Assembly (NCBI GenBank): GCA_014239155.1
Contig: JAAZZQ010000025.1
Location: forward strand, 1 to 47,240
Source: Lachnospiraceae bacterium
GTDB taxonomy: Bacteria; Bacillota; Clostridia; Lachnospirales; Lachnospiraceae
Length of the DNA stretch: 47,240 nt
Direction: 5' to 3'
The notes beneath the pieces were generated by a model, which saw only the letters and a list, made by a program, of their open reading frames with translations, had not been told where the DNA came from and did no database searches. How positions within the stretch are numbered: the stretch's first letter is position 1; each line of letters starts with the position of its first letter. Positions 47,072 through 47,240 of the stretch are shown here, piece after piece. The translations under genes and the position numbers were made by a program.

Positions 47072-47240
47072 AACAGAGTTGTGTCAAATAAGACAACAGA
47101 AAACAAAGAACCTTGACAAATAAACAGTAATGCAACCCTGAAAATTCTAAAAAAGAATTATTCAGAGAACATGTCCTATTAAATAGGATACAACCTAAAA
47201 GTAAATGCATTGAAAAATGCAACGGATTTAGCCAGTTTTA
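47072..47240 (+). other. Probable leader of an rRNA operon, cut by the window end
   Basis: A non-coding stretch with CCTTGACAAATAAACAGTAA and a hairpin AATTCT/AGAATT near 47144-47158. It looks like the leader that precedes 16S rRNA in Lachnospiraceae. The 16S start itself is not reached, so this is an inference from the promoters and leader style. Confidence 0.5.

Overview
The window is the replication-origin region of a low-GC, anaerobic-type Firmicute, most likely a Lachnospiraceae (Clostridia). The evidence is the gene order rpmH-rnpA-yidD-yidC-jag-mnmE-mnmG-rsmG reading left and dnaA-dnaN-S4-recF-gyrB-gyrA reading right from a cluster of DnaA boxes, AT-rich spacers with AAGGAGG-type ribosome binding sites, and a two-subunit oxygen-labile (class I) fumarase. 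The genus is not assigned.

Layout. (1) Positions 1-1600 form an AT-rich stretch with no intact gene. It holds a frameshifted tnpB (IS200/IS605 OrfB) remnant, a small GC-rich structured island that could be an IS end or guide-RNA scaffold, and a long palindrome whose core is one base from the ParB site parS. (2) 1616-7210 is a leftward unit mnmE-mnmG-rsmG-histidine kinase-response regulator. The two-component pair sits where soj/spo0J are often found. (3) 7377-10505 is a leftward unit rpmH-rnpA-yidD-yidC-jag ending in a strong terminator. (4) 10732-12991 is a bipartite oriC around dnaA, with boxes upstream of dnaA and a second cluster plus a DnaA-trio-like tract before dnaN. (5) 12991-20135 is dnaN, S4, recF, gyrB and gyrA, closed by a terminator. 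(6) 20159-31070 is a mixed region: a nuclease-fold-like protein, cardiolipin synthase, an SLH-anchored metalloprotease, tRNA-Lys, a leucine-rich secreted protein, a purine permease and uncharacterised proteins. (7) 31362-36522 holds a YbaK-type deacylase and a fumarase whose alpha and beta genes are separated by three unrelated genes. (8) 36688-46148 is a polytopic membrane protein and two tandem giant DUF4132 paralogues. (9) 46484-47240 has a tRNA-Ser with a consensus promoter and, at the right edge, tandem strong promoters and leader typical of an rRNA operon.

Running through the window are two dispersed short repeat families. One is a 136-137 bp MITE (GTAACAGTTCA ends, 8-bp target duplications, two hairpins whose stems change in a compensatory way between copies). 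Its GTAA ends and 8-bp duplications suggest mobilisation by an IS66-type transposase. The other is an 40-85 bp element with the core CTACTTGCTGCGCGACCTG, seen four times between genes. The most notable findings are the MITE family, the tandem DUF4132 giants, the palindrome-encoded 11-residue repeats inside MnmE, and the split fumarase.
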